This document shows, piece by piece, positions 1-9,187 of a stretch of 64,000 nucleotides of DNA. The stretch covers positions 136,178 through 200,177 of the forward strand of contig CAJJAP010000004.1 of assembly GCA_905182185.1 (NCBI GenBank), given 5' to 3'. The position numbers and the translations under genes were made by a program. The notes under the pieces are model-generated. The model did no database searches and had not been told where the DNA came from. It saw only the letters and a program-made list of their open reading frames with translations. The first letter of the stretch is position 1. Every line of letters starts with the position of its first letter. Source of the stretch: an uncultured Candidatus Poseidoniales archaeon (GTDB lineage: Archaea; Thermoplasmatota; Poseidoniia; Poseidoniales; Poseidoniaceae).

Positions 1-558
1 TTCACCCCAAGTAGAAGTGATAATCAGTACTCTCTTGGAACCAACCAAACTTGCAGGGTCGTATCCATCCATATCAACTACGTTAGCAATCAATTCATAA
101 TTAGCAGCCAACTTTGCAGTTTTTTCTGCAAGTCCTGCTGCATTACCTGTTTGAGAACCGAAGAAAATGGTTAGTGTTCTATCTCCAGCTAATACTGCTG
201 CTAAAGCATCGCTTGTTCCTGCTGAAACTGCAACTGGTGCTGCTACTGCCGCAGGTGCGACTTCAGCGACTGCTGCGACTTCTTCCGCAGCAGGTGCTGC
301 GGCACCAGTCATTTCGAACTTGATGATGTCAACTGGACAGGCTTCTGCTGCCTCTTCGATATAATCTGCGAATTCTTTACCGAAGTCAGCCTTCAAAAAA
401 GAGCCACCGATATTGCGGTCAAATACTCCATCAACACGCACTGCCGCTACAATTTGAGAGGTTTCATCGGTCAATTGGAAGACTTCAGGGCAAATGTCCT
501 GACATGCATCACAGGTGATACAGTCTTCTTCAATCCAGACCTTTGCGATTACGGACAT
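1..558 (-). CDS. Ferredoxin-flavodoxin fusion reductase, N-terminal part (cut by window edge)
   Basis: The first 186 residues are present and the gene runs off the window. Residues 1-80 form a single-cluster [4Fe-4S] ferredoxin domain with CITCDACQDICPE and a later CPVDII. An Ala/Glu/Val-rich linker follows (about 85-128), then the start of a flavodoxin domain with the FMN phosphate loop FFGSQTGNAAG and ITSTWGE. The flavodoxin part resembles CysJ or cytochrome P450 reductase, so the missing part may hold FAD/NADP domains of a sulfite-reductase-like flavoprotein; that is inference. Start is the ATG at 558, ahead of a 159-bp gap to the thermosome gene. Confidence 0.75.
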   Translation of the reverse strand, partial: MSVIAKVWIEEDCITCDACQDICPEVFQLTDETSQIVAAVRVDGVFDRNIGGSFLKADFGKEFADYIEEAAEACPVDIIKFEMTGAAAPAAEEVAAVAEVAPAAVAAPVAVSAGTSDALAAVLAGDRTLTIFFGSQTGNAAGLAEKTAKLAANYELIANVVDMDGYDPASLVGSKRVLIITSTWGE

Positions 559-717
559 TCGGGCCACCGACGCTCAAGCATACGCTGAGCAATCTTTCCA
601 CCTAAGAACGGCCTTTCAAGGTTACCACAAACCGGTCATACAATTGCGGCAATGAAATGTATTCAATACCTTATATCGTAACAACAAAAATACCACTAAA
701 AATGAAGTGAACGGGCT

Positions 718-2340
718 TCACATTTGGAAGTCGCCCATTCCACCCATGCCTTCGCCCATTGGTACGCCCTTGGACGAAATGACGTCATCAATTCTTAAAA
801 TCATGATCGCTGTTTCAGTAGCTGATTGAATCGCTTGTTCAACAACACGCATTGGCTCAAGCACATTCTTGGATTTCATATCTATTACTCCACCTTCATA
901 GACATTGATTCCTGTGTGACTTGCGCCATCTGCATGTGCTTTACGAAGCTCAATTAGAGTCGTAACTGGATCAAGACCTGCATTTTCTGCTAATGTGCGA
1001 GGGACGATTTCCAAAGCGCTAGCAAAAGCCTCAATAGCCATTTGCTCCAATCCACCAACTGTTTCTGCATATGTTCGCAAGTCTCTTGACAAAGCGGCTA
1101 GTACGGAACCTCCACCGGTTAGAACTGCACCATCTTCCCAAGCAACTGAAACAACACCTACTGCGTCATCAAATGCTCTTCGAATCTCATCAACAACGTG
1201 TTCTGTGCCACCGCGAAGTAATACAGAAACTGATTTTGCTTCAGGGCATCCGGTAATGAAAGTCATGTTTGATTCTCCGATTTTCTTTTCCTCAACCTTT
1301 GCAGCATTTCCTAAGTCGTTTGCAGTTAAATCATCTAAGTTGGTGACAATCTTACCACCTGTAGCCTTTGAAAGAGCTTCCATATCAGATTTCTTAGCAC
1401 GACGAATAGCCATGATTCCTGCCTTTGCCATGTAGTGTTGTGCTAGTTCATCAATTCCCTTTTGACAGACCAATACAGTTGCACCACTTTCTTGGATTTT
1501 TGTTACCAGTCCGCGAATATAACTTTCTTCTTCGGCTAAAAAGTGAGCGAGTTGACTCGGGTCAGTAATCTGAATCTTTGCATCTACTTCTGTTTTCTTT
1601 ACCTCTATTGCAGAATTAACCAATGCTATTTTTGCATCGCTAAGTGAACGTGGCATGCCAGAGTGAACTCTCTCCTTATCCAAAATAATTCCATCTATTA
1701 GGCTAGAGTCTTTGATAGAGCCACCTTGGCGCTTCTCGACTTTGATATCGGAAAGGTCAATTATCCTCTCACCATCTTCAACAAATCCTACTGCATTTAC
1801 AGCACGAACACAGATGTCTGCCATGAAAGACTTTACCGCACCAGCAGATTTGCCAGTTAGTGCTGTCTTTGCGACTTCCATCAAGACCGAATCATCATTA
1901 TTGGTAGGTATTCCATGACTATCCAATAATTCAACTGCTTTCTCTGCTGCAAGACGGAATCCCTCACAAATTACAGTTGGATGTACATTTTGGTCGATTA
2001 AGTCTTCACTTCTCTTCAACAGTTCACCGGATAGAACAACCGCAGTTGTGGTTCCATCGAAGCAATGTTGCTCTTGAGTTTTTGCGACTTCTATGATCAT
2101 CTTAGCAGCCGGATGGTCTATGTCCATTTCCTTGAGAATTGTTGCTCCATCATTGGTGATTACTACATCACCCATAGAGTCTACTAACATCTTGTCCATT
2201 CCCTTTGGACCAAGTGTTGAACGAACCGCATCAGCAACGGCTTTTGCTGCTGCAATGTTATTCGATTGTGCACTTCTTCCGCGAGTTCTTTGTGTGCCAT
2301 CTTTTAAAATGAAAATTGGTGCTTGTCCATTACCGTACAT
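718..2340 (-). CDS. ths: Thermosome subunit (group II chaperonin)
   Basis: 540 residues, full length for an archaeal chaperonin that folds proteins in the cytosol in a double ring using ATP. Visible family motifs: [15 protein letters not shown] near residue 42, [11 protein letters not shown] near 63, [14 protein letters not shown] near 96, a late VLTGGGSV segment, and the Gly/Met-rich tail [12 protein letters not shown]. The usual GDGTTT reads FDGTTT here; the Asp needed for ATP chemistry is kept. The gene stands alone on the minus strand behind an AT-rich upstream region, as expected for a strongly expressed gene. Confidence 0.97.
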   Translation of the reverse strand: MYGNGQAPIFILKDGTQRTRGRSAQSNNIAAAKAVADAVRSTLGPKGMDKMLVDSMGDVVITNDGATILKEMDIDHPAAKMIIEVAKTQEQHCFDGTTTAVVLSGELLKRSEDLIDQNVHPTVICEGFRLAAEKAVELLDSHGIPTNNDDSVLMEVAKTALTGKSAGAVKSFMADICVRAVNAVGFVEDGERIIDLSDIKVEKRQGGSIKDSSLIDGIILDKERVHSGMPRSLSDAKIALVNSAIEVKKTEVDAKIQITDPSQLAHFLAEEESYIRGLVTKIQESGATVLVCQKGIDELAQHYMAKAGIMAIRRAKKSDMEALSKATGGKIVTNLDDLTANDLGNAAKVEEKKIGESNMTFITGCPEAKSVSVLLRGGTEHVVDEIRRAFDDAVGVVSVAWEDGAVLTGGGSVLAALSRDLRTYAETVGGLEQMAIEAFASALEIVPRTLAENAGLDPVTTLIELRKAHADGASHTGINVYEGGVIDMKSKNVLEPMRVVEQAIQSATETAIMILRIDDVISSKGVPMGEGMGGMGDFQM

Positions 2341-2408
2341 TGGATTGAATCTCCCTGTAATTTTGCCGACGGCTCTCCCGACTTGAACCCTACGCTTGTT
2401 CGTTAAGC

Positions 2409-2420
2409 AATTTATTTAAC
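2409..2420 (-). promoter_or_regulatory. Possible TATA box of the thermosome gene
   Basis: On the minus strand the run GTTAAATAAATT lies about 70 bases upstream of the thermosome ATG in an otherwise mixed-composition stretch. It fits an archaeal TATA element by position and composition only; no transcript evidence is available. Confidence 0.3.
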
Positions 2421-2556
2421 AAAACTCGTAGAATTTATCGCTTAAGCGCGACCATTTTGCTCTAGCCACATCTGACCATATGCTTCCCATTGCTCCATTG
2501 ACCAACCATCTGGCAGACCTTCAGCAGGAACTGGTGGTGTTTGGGTGACCGGAACT

Positions 2557-3426
2557 TCAGCAACTAGGCGCAGGGGCCACTGGAGCTTCTGCGACTGGTG
2601 CTACCGAAGGAACTTCTTTGACGGGATCTGGGTCAGAGAATACACCCTGAGATGTCACTGTTGGGGCAGATGCTACAGAACCATAGGTTGATTGTAAACT
2701 CTCTTCGTAGCCGTCTTCTCCCCAGCCACCGTAGTCATCTTCTTCTTCTTCCACGAATATTTGGTTCTTGAGGAAAACTCCTCCGACTCCCATAACCACT
2801 ATGAAAATAATCCAAATCAAGATATTTTGGAAATCGAAAGCGGATGATTCGCCATTGACACCCTCACCCGAAGTTGAGTCTGTTTTGATTAATTTAACTT
2901 GCAAATTGTAATTGGCTGCATCGCTAACAGTCTCCGAACGTGCCCACAATGTGAGGTTTGTAGATAAAGTATCTGAATCTAGATTTAGAAGTGTAGTTTC
3001 TGAAATATCAAACACAATAGTAACTGAGCGTTCTTCATTAGCTGCTAAAACAAATCCTCTGTCAGAACTTTGAATTCTGGCTTGGAACCAAGAACCGGAT
3101 TCACGATTGTCCAATTCCATAGCAACCGATTGTGAACCAGTGTATTGGTTTCGAACTAAAACCGTGATTGTATAATCCTCTTCAGAATCGACGATTTCTA
3201 ATGTTGGTTGGTTATAGATAATCCTCAACCAGCCAAGTGAACCGACTGAGTAAATCGCTTCCCCTCTAGCAGAAATATTTTGATCCGATACGCTCGTTGC
3301 TATTACGCCAAGTGTTCTTTCTCCATCTGTTCCTTCAACGAATGAGAATCTAACCGACACATTGACGCTTGCGCCAGTCTCAATTTCAGATGTTACTCCA
3401 TCCATCCAATCCTGTGAATTCTGCAT
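2557..3426 (-). CDS. Large secreted surface protein, C-terminal fragment (frameshifted)
   Basis: 289-residue frame continuing the protein begun in the 3386-5815 frame. It has beta-sandwich-like sequence (about 1-190), one transmembrane helix near residues 203-222 (IWIIFIVVMGVGGVFL) and an acidic, Ala/Pro/Val-rich cytoplasmic tail. The frame ends early: removing one base near 2566 lets translation run on to the stop at 2442-2444, adding a tail with LPDGWSMEQWEAYGQMW. The N-terminal junction is at three tandem TCCA copies (3397-3408); removing one copy joins the frames as FTGLDGVTSEIE. The real gene is probably 2442-5815. Confidence 0.7.
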   Translation of the reverse strand: MQNSQDWMDGVTSEIETGASVNVSVRFSFVEGTDGERTLGVIATSVSDQNISARGEAIYSVGSLGWLRIIYNQPTLEIVDSEEDYTITVLVRNQYTGSQSVAMELDNRESGSWFQARIQSSDRGFVLAANEERSVTIVFDISETTLLNLDSDTLSTNLTLWARSETVSDAANYNLQVKLIKTDSTSGEGVNGESSAFDFQNILIWIIFIVVMGVGGVFLKNQIFVEEEEDDYGGWGEDGYEESLQSTYGSVASAPTVTSQGVFSDPDPVKEVPSVAPVAEAPVAPAPSC

Positions 3427-5815
3427 TCATTCCTTCTGGGATATCTAATGACATTGTGAAGCGGTCAGGATTATTACCATCATTTCTAACTTCAAAGGCC
3501 ATCGTTTGAGCTGGATCTCCTGGAATATAGGATTGCTCCGCATCTTCATTAGAAACCCATACTGCTGCAGTATCTATGATTTCAACTGTGACAATTAGTT
3601 CTTGTTTGATAGAATTATCAACAGAATTGGTAGCGATTACTCTGACGCTGTATAGACCTGGAGTTAATCCAATTGGCATTGGTAAATTGAGAATAATTGT
3701 TGATTCCCCATCCCATGCATCCATTACTGGACTTTGAGCAGCGGTTATTTCTGCCCCTAGTAGCCAATTAGACTGAATTATTGAATAATTGTATACCTCA
3801 TCATCATTTCCTTGATTTAGAATGGTGATATAAACCTTCTTTTCAACTCCATTTGCTGCTCCTTCGATAGTTACCACATCAGATTCTAGCGACAATTCAC
3901 GGAAGATCGGAACTTCAACATTACGTACCAGCACATCATTTCCGAATAGTGCACCACAAGAACCACATGTTGCTCTCAAATTGAAAGATGCGATACCTGG
4001 TGATGCATCGCTTGGAGCAGTAATGTTGAGCATGTAATTGTCAGAATCACCACGGTTAAGAGTAATTGGTAGCGATTGGGATACTCCGGTTTCATTTTCA
4101 ATTAGTGCTAGCCATCCATCTTCTGAAAATGTTGTTGCGAGATTAAATGCAGCATCCTTATTTCCTGAGTTTTGTAATCTAAATGGGACTGCCATTGATT
4201 CCCCTGGACCAACATTTCCAGCATTTAGAGAGACTGAAGATGTAAGTGATACACCGAATTGTTCTGATACTGCGACATCCATTGTCAATCTTCCTTTCTC
4301 TCCTGTAGAAGAACTACTGGCATCAGTAAACCAAAGTTCCCAAATCACTTGTTGAACATCGGCACCTGCTGGTATGCTAAGATTAACATAAACTTCACGC
4401 GTTGCTCCACCTGGGATTGGAGGCATTAAGACATTAAAATCGTGGTCGTTAGAGTCTGCAACGTCAATTCTAATCATTGGCATTTGAGGACTCATCCACG
4501 ATGCATTTGTTACATTTGTTTCGACTCTAACAATAGCGGTTGAATATCCATTATTGGTGAGATCACACTTTAATTGCATTATCCCCAATGGTGGACCTGA
4601 ATACCCACCAGATGGGTTATCACAGTCTAATTCTAATGTGTAATCTGAAACTTTTGTAACACCGAATTGAATCCAATCATCAATATGGAATCCTTCACTT
4701 GCACCACCTGAATCTGAATTGAAAAGCATTCCCATGAAGAATGAGTTGCCACCAAGGAATAAGTCTGGGTTACTCAAACTTGGATTTTGTGCCCATGTCA
4801 CCTGCGGGTCCCAAGAGATGTTAGACCACTGGCCCGGTGCTGGACTTGGATTACCATTTGCGATATCCCAGTGTACAGACTCCATCGGACTACTGATATT
4901 ACCTGAACTACGCCATAATTCAATTGAGACGGAGTCTCCTGCTTCCATGCTCCCCCATGCTTGAATATGGAATTGGGATGAAATATAATTGCTTGAGTAA
5001 AATTGCTTTCGGCAAATCCATGTTTGGTAAATTTGAGACATACCTGAATCAAGTTGTCCTTCTGAACCACATTGCCCATCATTAACTTGGTACATATTTA
5101 CTAAGCGGTCATTAGCACTTGATGGGTAATCTGAACCACCTGGAGTAGAATGTCTCCAATGTTTTGTGCCAACTGCACCAGTGGAATCATCTTGCCATGA
5201 ACCCGCAGCAGTAGCATCCCCACCACTAGCAGGATAGCGAGCGGATAAGAAAGTTAACTTTCCAGGGCCTGCCCAGCCATCAAAAATATCTTCTGCAATC
5301 GCAACTGGAACTGATTGTTCCATCTGGTCGTTCTCATTTCTGTCATCACCTGGGTAACTAACAGTTGCCCTTAGAATCAAACCACCACTTAGGTCATTTG
5401 TCGTAGTGTTAAGAATTGAATGTGCTGCTGAAGGAGTCCATACAAATGATTCTGATGCACCCTGGCCACCGATCAAATCGCCACTAGTCCAACTAAAGGT
5501 CTCCATTACGAAGCCTATTGGATGGATTACTTCCAGTGTTGCTGATGTTGCTTTCGCACCTAGTTGGCTTCCACCTCGTACAATCGACATTGAGATTTCA
5601 ATTGGCGCTTGTTCAAAAATATATTCAACTGTGGTACCATCTGATTGAACCCATGTATCCGGCATTATGCTACCATTTCCAATACTGATATCACTAACTC
5701 TAAAATCATCATTAGCACCACCTGCGTGAACAGGATTTGACAATCCTAAAGCCATTGTTTGTAACAATAGTAAAGCAACAAGGGCAACATTTGAGACACG
5801 ACGCATAAGCACCAA
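3386..5815 (-). CDS. Large secreted surface protein, N-terminal fragment (frameshifted)
   Basis: 809 residues starting with a signal peptide (VSNVALVALLLLQTMALGLS) and continuing as Asn/Ser/Gly-rich beta-sandwich sequence with many NxS/T sites. Repeated LQNSGNKDAAFNL, ILNQGNDDEVYNY and VRNDGNNPDRFTM segments look like CARDB/NEW3-type extracellular domains. The chain is then broken by a frameshift at the TCCA repeat near 3400. With the next fragment it would be roughly 1,120 residues, anchored by a C-terminal membrane helix. Its function is unknown; a cell-surface or substrate-binding role is inferred from architecture only. Confidence 0.75.
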   Translation of the reverse strand: MVLMRRVSNVALVALLLLQTMALGLSNPVHAGGANDDFRVSDISIGNGSIMPDTWVQSDGTTVEYIFEQAPIEISMSIVRGGSQLGAKATSATLEVIHPIGFVMETFSWTSGDLIGGQGASESFVWTPSAAHSILNTTTNDLSGGLILRATVSYPGDDRNENDQMEQSVPVAIAEDIFDGWAGPGKLTFLSARYPASGGDATAAGSWQDDSTGAVGTKHWRHSTPGGSDYPSSANDRLVNMYQVNDGQCGSEGQLDSGMSQIYQTWICRKQFYSSNYISSQFHIQAWGSMEAGDSVSIELWRSSGNISSPMESVHWDIANGNPSPAPGQWSNISWDPQVTWAQNPSLSNPDLFLGGNSFFMGMLFNSDSGGASEGFHIDDWIQFGVTKVSDYTLELDCDNPSGGYSGPPLGIMQLKCDLTNNGYSTAIVRVETNVTNASWMSPQMPMIRIDVADSNDHDFNVLMPPIPGGATREVYVNLSIPAGADVQQVIWELWFTDASSSSTGEKGRLTMDVAVSEQFGVSLTSSVSLNAGNVGPGESMAVPFRLQNSGNKDAAFNLATTFSEDGWLALIENETGVSQSLPITLNRGDSDNYMLNITAPSDASPGIASFNLRATCGSCGALFGNDVLVRNVEVPIFRELSLESDVVTIEGAANGVEKKVYITILNQGNDDEVYNYSIIQSNWLLGAEITAAQSPVMDAWDGESTIILNLPMPIGLTPGLYSVRVIATNSVDNSIKQELIVTVEIIDTAAVWVSNEDAEQSYIPGDPAQTMAFEVRNDGNNPDRFTMSLDIPEGMNAEFTGLDGWSNI
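3397..3408. repeat. TCCA x3 tandem repeat at a frameshift
   Basis: Three tandem copies of TCCA inside the coding region. Deleting one copy restores one continuous frame across the two fragments of the surface protein. Confidence 0.8.
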
Positions 5816-5876
5816 CGACTATCGCACATTGGTTCGGGTTATGAAGATGGCCATCAAATGATTGTCACTAAAACTA

Positions 5877-5891
5877 GACCCCTAAGGGGTC
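5877..5891. terminator. GACCCCT/AGGGGTC hairpin, copy 1
   Basis: Two 7-base complementary arms around a single central A. It lies just downstream of the minus-strand membrane protein gene (5936-7285) and upstream of the surface protein gene. A near-identical hairpin with the same ACTA prefix is at 25778-25793, also just after a gene end, so a transcription-end or RNA-stability role is plausible. Confidence 0.4.
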
Positions 5892-5935
5892 CAAATGGAT
5901 TGAATCGCCTTGATTCAATCTATTGTCGGATGATT

Positions 5936-7285
5936 TCAACTAGGCCCCAATCCCCTAATCGCAGGTTTTTTATGATCATCTAGGTCGGATTCTGCCGAAA
6001 TAACATCACCCAAATTACCAAAGTCAAATTCATCTTGAGCCAAATCCGTTATTGATGAGAATTGATTATTTGAACCACCAATTACATCACTAGCAGCACT
6101 AAGACTATCACTCTCAGATAATATTTCTGCGCCTGATTGTGCCATTCCAATCCCTTGAGTTGCTGCAGTGGTTGCACCGGGGGTGCCTGCCGCCATTGCA
6201 CCAAGACCTTGAACTGCCATTTGTGATTTCCCAGCAGCGCCTGTTGCTGCGACTAAAGCGGCTGTAGCGCCACCTGCCAGCATCATGCCTGCACCTTTGA
6301 CCACCATGCTGTCAAGAAATGCTGGCTTGTCTCTTTCGCTTCCTGCTTCCTCGATAACCGGCTCATTACCCATTCTCATCCATTCAGGAGGCTCTCCCGA
6401 GCACCCCCCTAATACTGCTAGAGTGGTGAAGGCTGCCATCGGCATAACCGCTAACGCTGTTAGCAAATCAATGAATGATGTATCTGGAATAGAGGAGACC
6501 CCCAATCGCGATTCAAAGAAACCTTTCTCAAAAGAGAAACTTAACCCACCATCTTCGCCTATCCAGCCAAGAACAATTATTGCAGCCATACGCCCCATCA
6601 TATACAAAACTAAAATCGGTGCTAACCAAGAGAGTCTAGTCATTGAAACTAACCATTTTCTAGTTACAGATGCGGCCCCAATATATCTGTATGCAATTCG
6701 GGGGAAATATTTCATCACAAAAACAAGACAGATTAGGTAAACCAATAGAGCCAATTCTAGACCTCTATGAGTTCGTACAACATTTTCTGGTAGCAGTAAT
6801 AAAACGGTCAATGGAATTGTCGCTAATAGGACTTGGAAAGGGACTGCCAGTAACATCAAACCACCATGTGTAGAAAGAAATTTGTAGCCCATTACATCTC
6901 GATCATAGGCTAATATAGCCAGTTGACCATGTGGCGAATTTGCAGCTATTTTTCTAGACCCCCTACGTTGATGTGCATTCCTTGGATTCCGGCTTAGCCC
7001 AAGTGATCTTCTCCAACCGCCTCTCTCAACGATTGAAACTGGAGTATACCCCCCCATAATCAATGCCAATAACAATGCCAACATCCCATAAAACAACGAT
7101 GCTGCACCTACCCAAGGAACCATTTCAAGTTGAAATGACAAAGAAATCGAATCCCCCGAATTATCGAAATTAACTAGATATGTCATTGAAAATGCGATTA
7201 GTGGAGTGAGGAATATTTGTGCAAAGGCGATTATCGTTAACCACAACCTTGTGCTTAACGGACCCTTGCCAGAGTTCCTTCCCAT
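5936..7285 (-). CDS. Polytopic membrane protein of unknown function
   Basis: 449 residues. Hydrophobic segments are visible near residues 13-35, 55-78, 143-163, 176-193, 220-238 and 275-290. An Ala/Gly-rich stretch (about 325-375) may be a further helix pair, and the tail is acidic and Ser-rich. No catalytic motif is recognised. The start is the ATG at 7285, preceded by a GGAGGTT Shine-Dalgarno-like run. It lies upstream of the surface protein gene on the same strand, separated by the hairpin at 5877-5891. Confidence 0.6.
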   Translation of the reverse strand: MGRNSGKGPLSTRLWLTIIAFAQIFLTPLIAFSMTYLVNFDNSGDSISLSFQLEMVPWVGAASLFYGMLALLLALIMGGYTPVSIVERGGWRRSLGLSRNPRNAHQRRGSRKIAANSPHGQLAILAYDRDVMGYKFLSTHGGLMLLAVPFQVLLATIPLTVLLLLPENVVRTHRGLELALLVYLICLVFVMKYFPRIAYRYIGAASVTRKWLVSMTRLSWLAPILVLYMMGRMAAIIVLGWIGEDGGLSFSFEKGFFESRLGVSSIPDTSFIDLLTALAVMPMAAFTTLAVLGGCSGEPPEWMRMGNEPVIEEAGSERDKPAFLDSMVVKGAGMMLAGGATAALVAATGAAGKSQMAVQGLGAMAAGTPGATTAATQGIGMAQSGAEILSESDSLSAASDVIGGSNNQFSSITDLAQDEFDFGNLGDVISAESDLDDHKKPAIRGLGPS

Positions 7286-7388
7286 AACCTCCGGGTATTA
7301 CTTCAATCCTCAAAGGTTGCCCTTAACAACAGCCAAAAAAGTGCTTTTACGACAGTTTGATAGTTTTTCGGATAAGTCACAATTAAGG

Positions 7389-7973
7389 CTATTCTTCACT
7401 TTCTTCACTAACAATAGGGTAGCCATCACTTGCCAATAACCGTATACTGCCAGTAAAGATTCCATCAGACCTCTTCCGGCCTAAGTCCGGCCTTGGCATT
7501 TCATCTAAGGTAATGTTACAAGATGAACAACGAACCGCAGTTAATTGCCATTCTGGCTCGGGGAAATCGCAACATGGATTTTGCTTTGACTTATTCATAA
7601 CAACTTGTAACCTAATAGCCATTTCATAAGTCCAAGGTGGTGGAGTTCCACCAATAAAAGTTTGAAGCTTATTGATTACCGACCATCCCGAACTTAACCA
7701 CATCCCAAATCCAAGTGCTGCAGAACCCCAAACAAGCGATGCATAACCTGCCGCTATTGGGATTAGAGCAAAGCCAAGGCCTAACCAGTAAAAGGTCCGC
7801 ATGTGCAATAGCCTTTGAGTGAGATGCGGACTAAGAGAAATCGGCTCAGGGTGACGTGGGAAATGGTAATTGAATCCTTTTGCGCGGGTAATAATTAATA
7901 TCGGCAATTTGGGACTAATATAACCAATAAAACTGCCTAAAACAAATAGAATTACTGACTCTATCATCTTCAA
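7389..7973 (-). CDS. Small membrane protein with a CxxC pair, unknown function
   Basis: 194 residues: a membrane helix at the N-terminus, a second hydrophobic pair near 70-110, then a soluble tail with CC and CSSC that could bind a metal. Its ATG overlaps the stop of the upstream aminotransferase gene by four bases (ATGA), so the two are probably translationally coupled. No family is recognised. Confidence 0.55.
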   Translation of the reverse strand: MKMIESVILFVLGSFIGYISPKLPILIITRAKGFNYHFPRHPEPISLSPHLTQRLLHMRTFYWLGLGFALIPIAAGYASLVWGSAALGFGMWLSSGWSVINKLQTFIGGTPPPWTYEMAIRLQVVMNKSKQNPCCDFPEPEWQLTAVRCSSCNITLDEMPRPDLGRKRSDGIFTGSIRLLASDGYPIVSEESEE

Positions 7974-9124
7974 TCCTCTTTAGATCTTAGGCGCTTTAAT
8001 GTTGCTTCAACCTTATCCATGCCCCGAATGATATCTTTCTGAGAAATTGTATAAGCAAATCTCAGATGGCCTTCACCTGCTGAACCGAATGCGCTACCTG
8101 GGGAGCACAATACTCCATCTTTGAGCAATTCTAAGGCGATTTCTTCGCTATTCATGCCTTCAACTTCTACCTTTGGAAATACATAGATTGCACCTTTCGG
8201 CTTATGGCATTCAACCCCATCCATATTATTGAGTCGTTCAACTATCAAGTCACAACGTTGCTTGAATTCTGCAGAAACAATTTCTGGGAAATCTGAAGCT
8301 TCTTGCATTGCTGCTAAAACACCATATTGCATTGCATCATTAGAACATGCAGTCATGTAGTATTGCATTTTTATTACTTGTTCCATCGCTTCTAGGTTGG
8401 TTGACATGATATATCCTAGCCTCCAGCCAGTCATTGCAAATGTTTTGGAGAAAGAATTGATCAACAGTACTTTGTCATATCCAGTTCCCATGAATGAAAC
8501 GTGTTCACCTTCGAATACTATCCGGTCATAGACTTCATCTGTAATTATCCACAGGTCATGCTTTTTGGCAAAATTAAGAAGTGCATCTCTCTGCTCCACA
8601 TTTAGAGTTCCACCAGTAGGATTGCTAGGAAAATTATACAAAATGGCCACTGTATTTTCATCAATGAGTTGTTCTAAACTTTCGACATTAGGAACAAATT
8701 CATCCTCAAAGCGGCATGGATAGTATTTGGCATCTCCACCACATAGTTTGGCATCGGGTCCGTATAGGGGGAAATATGGCTCTGGAATCAAAACATTATC
8801 GCCAGGGTTTACAAGTGTCAAAAAGAGATTTAGTATTGCATTTGTCCCAGACATTGTAATACAGACATTGTCGGAATTAAGTCCGTCCTGATAAGCGCTC
8901 CAACCTTCTGCGATTTGTTGCCTTAAAGCAGGAAGACCTGCGGTTGTTGTATACTTGTTATGTCCATCTTTCATTGCTCGATAGAAAGCCTCAATCGCTA
9001 CATTCGGTGGTTGGAAATCTGGCTCTCCCAAACCAAAGGAAATAACATCATCTCCAGCCAAATCAAACATCTTGCGAACGCCTGTTGGTTGGATTGAAAG
9101 TACTCTGTCACTGAATGTTCGCAT
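7970..9124 (-). CDS. Class I/II PLP-dependent aminotransferase
   Basis: 384 residues, fold-type I aminotransferase of the AspC/AlaT group, moving amino groups between amino acids and 2-oxo acids in the cytosol. Visible features: YNFPSNPTGG (Asn contacting PLP), ITDEVYDRIVF (Asp contacting the pyridine nitrogen), the PLP lysine in SFSKTFAMTGWRLGY, and the substrate-carboxylate Arg in GHLRFAYT. Substrate cannot be fixed from sequence; aspartate or alanine are the usual choices for this subgroup. Ends in an ATGA overlap with the small membrane protein gene. Confidence 0.93.
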   Translation of the reverse strand: MRTFSDRVLSIQPTGVRKMFDLAGDDVISFGLGEPDFQPPNVAIEAFYRAMKDGHNKYTTTAGLPALRQQIAEGWSAYQDGLNSDNVCITMSGTNAILNLFLTLVNPGDNVLIPEPYFPLYGPDAKLCGGDAKYYPCRFEDEFVPNVESLEQLIDENTVAILYNFPSNPTGGTLNVEQRDALLNFAKKHDLWIITDEVYDRIVFEGEHVSFMGTGYDKVLLINSFSKTFAMTGWRLGYIMSTNLEAMEQVIKMQYYMTACSNDAMQYGVLAAMQEASDFPEIVSAEFKQRCDLIVERLNNMDGVECHKPKGAIYVFPKVEVEGMNSEEIALELLKDGVLCSPGSAFGSAGEGHLRFAYTISQKDIIRGMDKVEATLKRLRSKED

Positions 9125-9187
9125 AACGACCCCTCACCCATATTGCATTTCAATCATCGTGAAGGTCCACGGCATAATTGTGAAACT

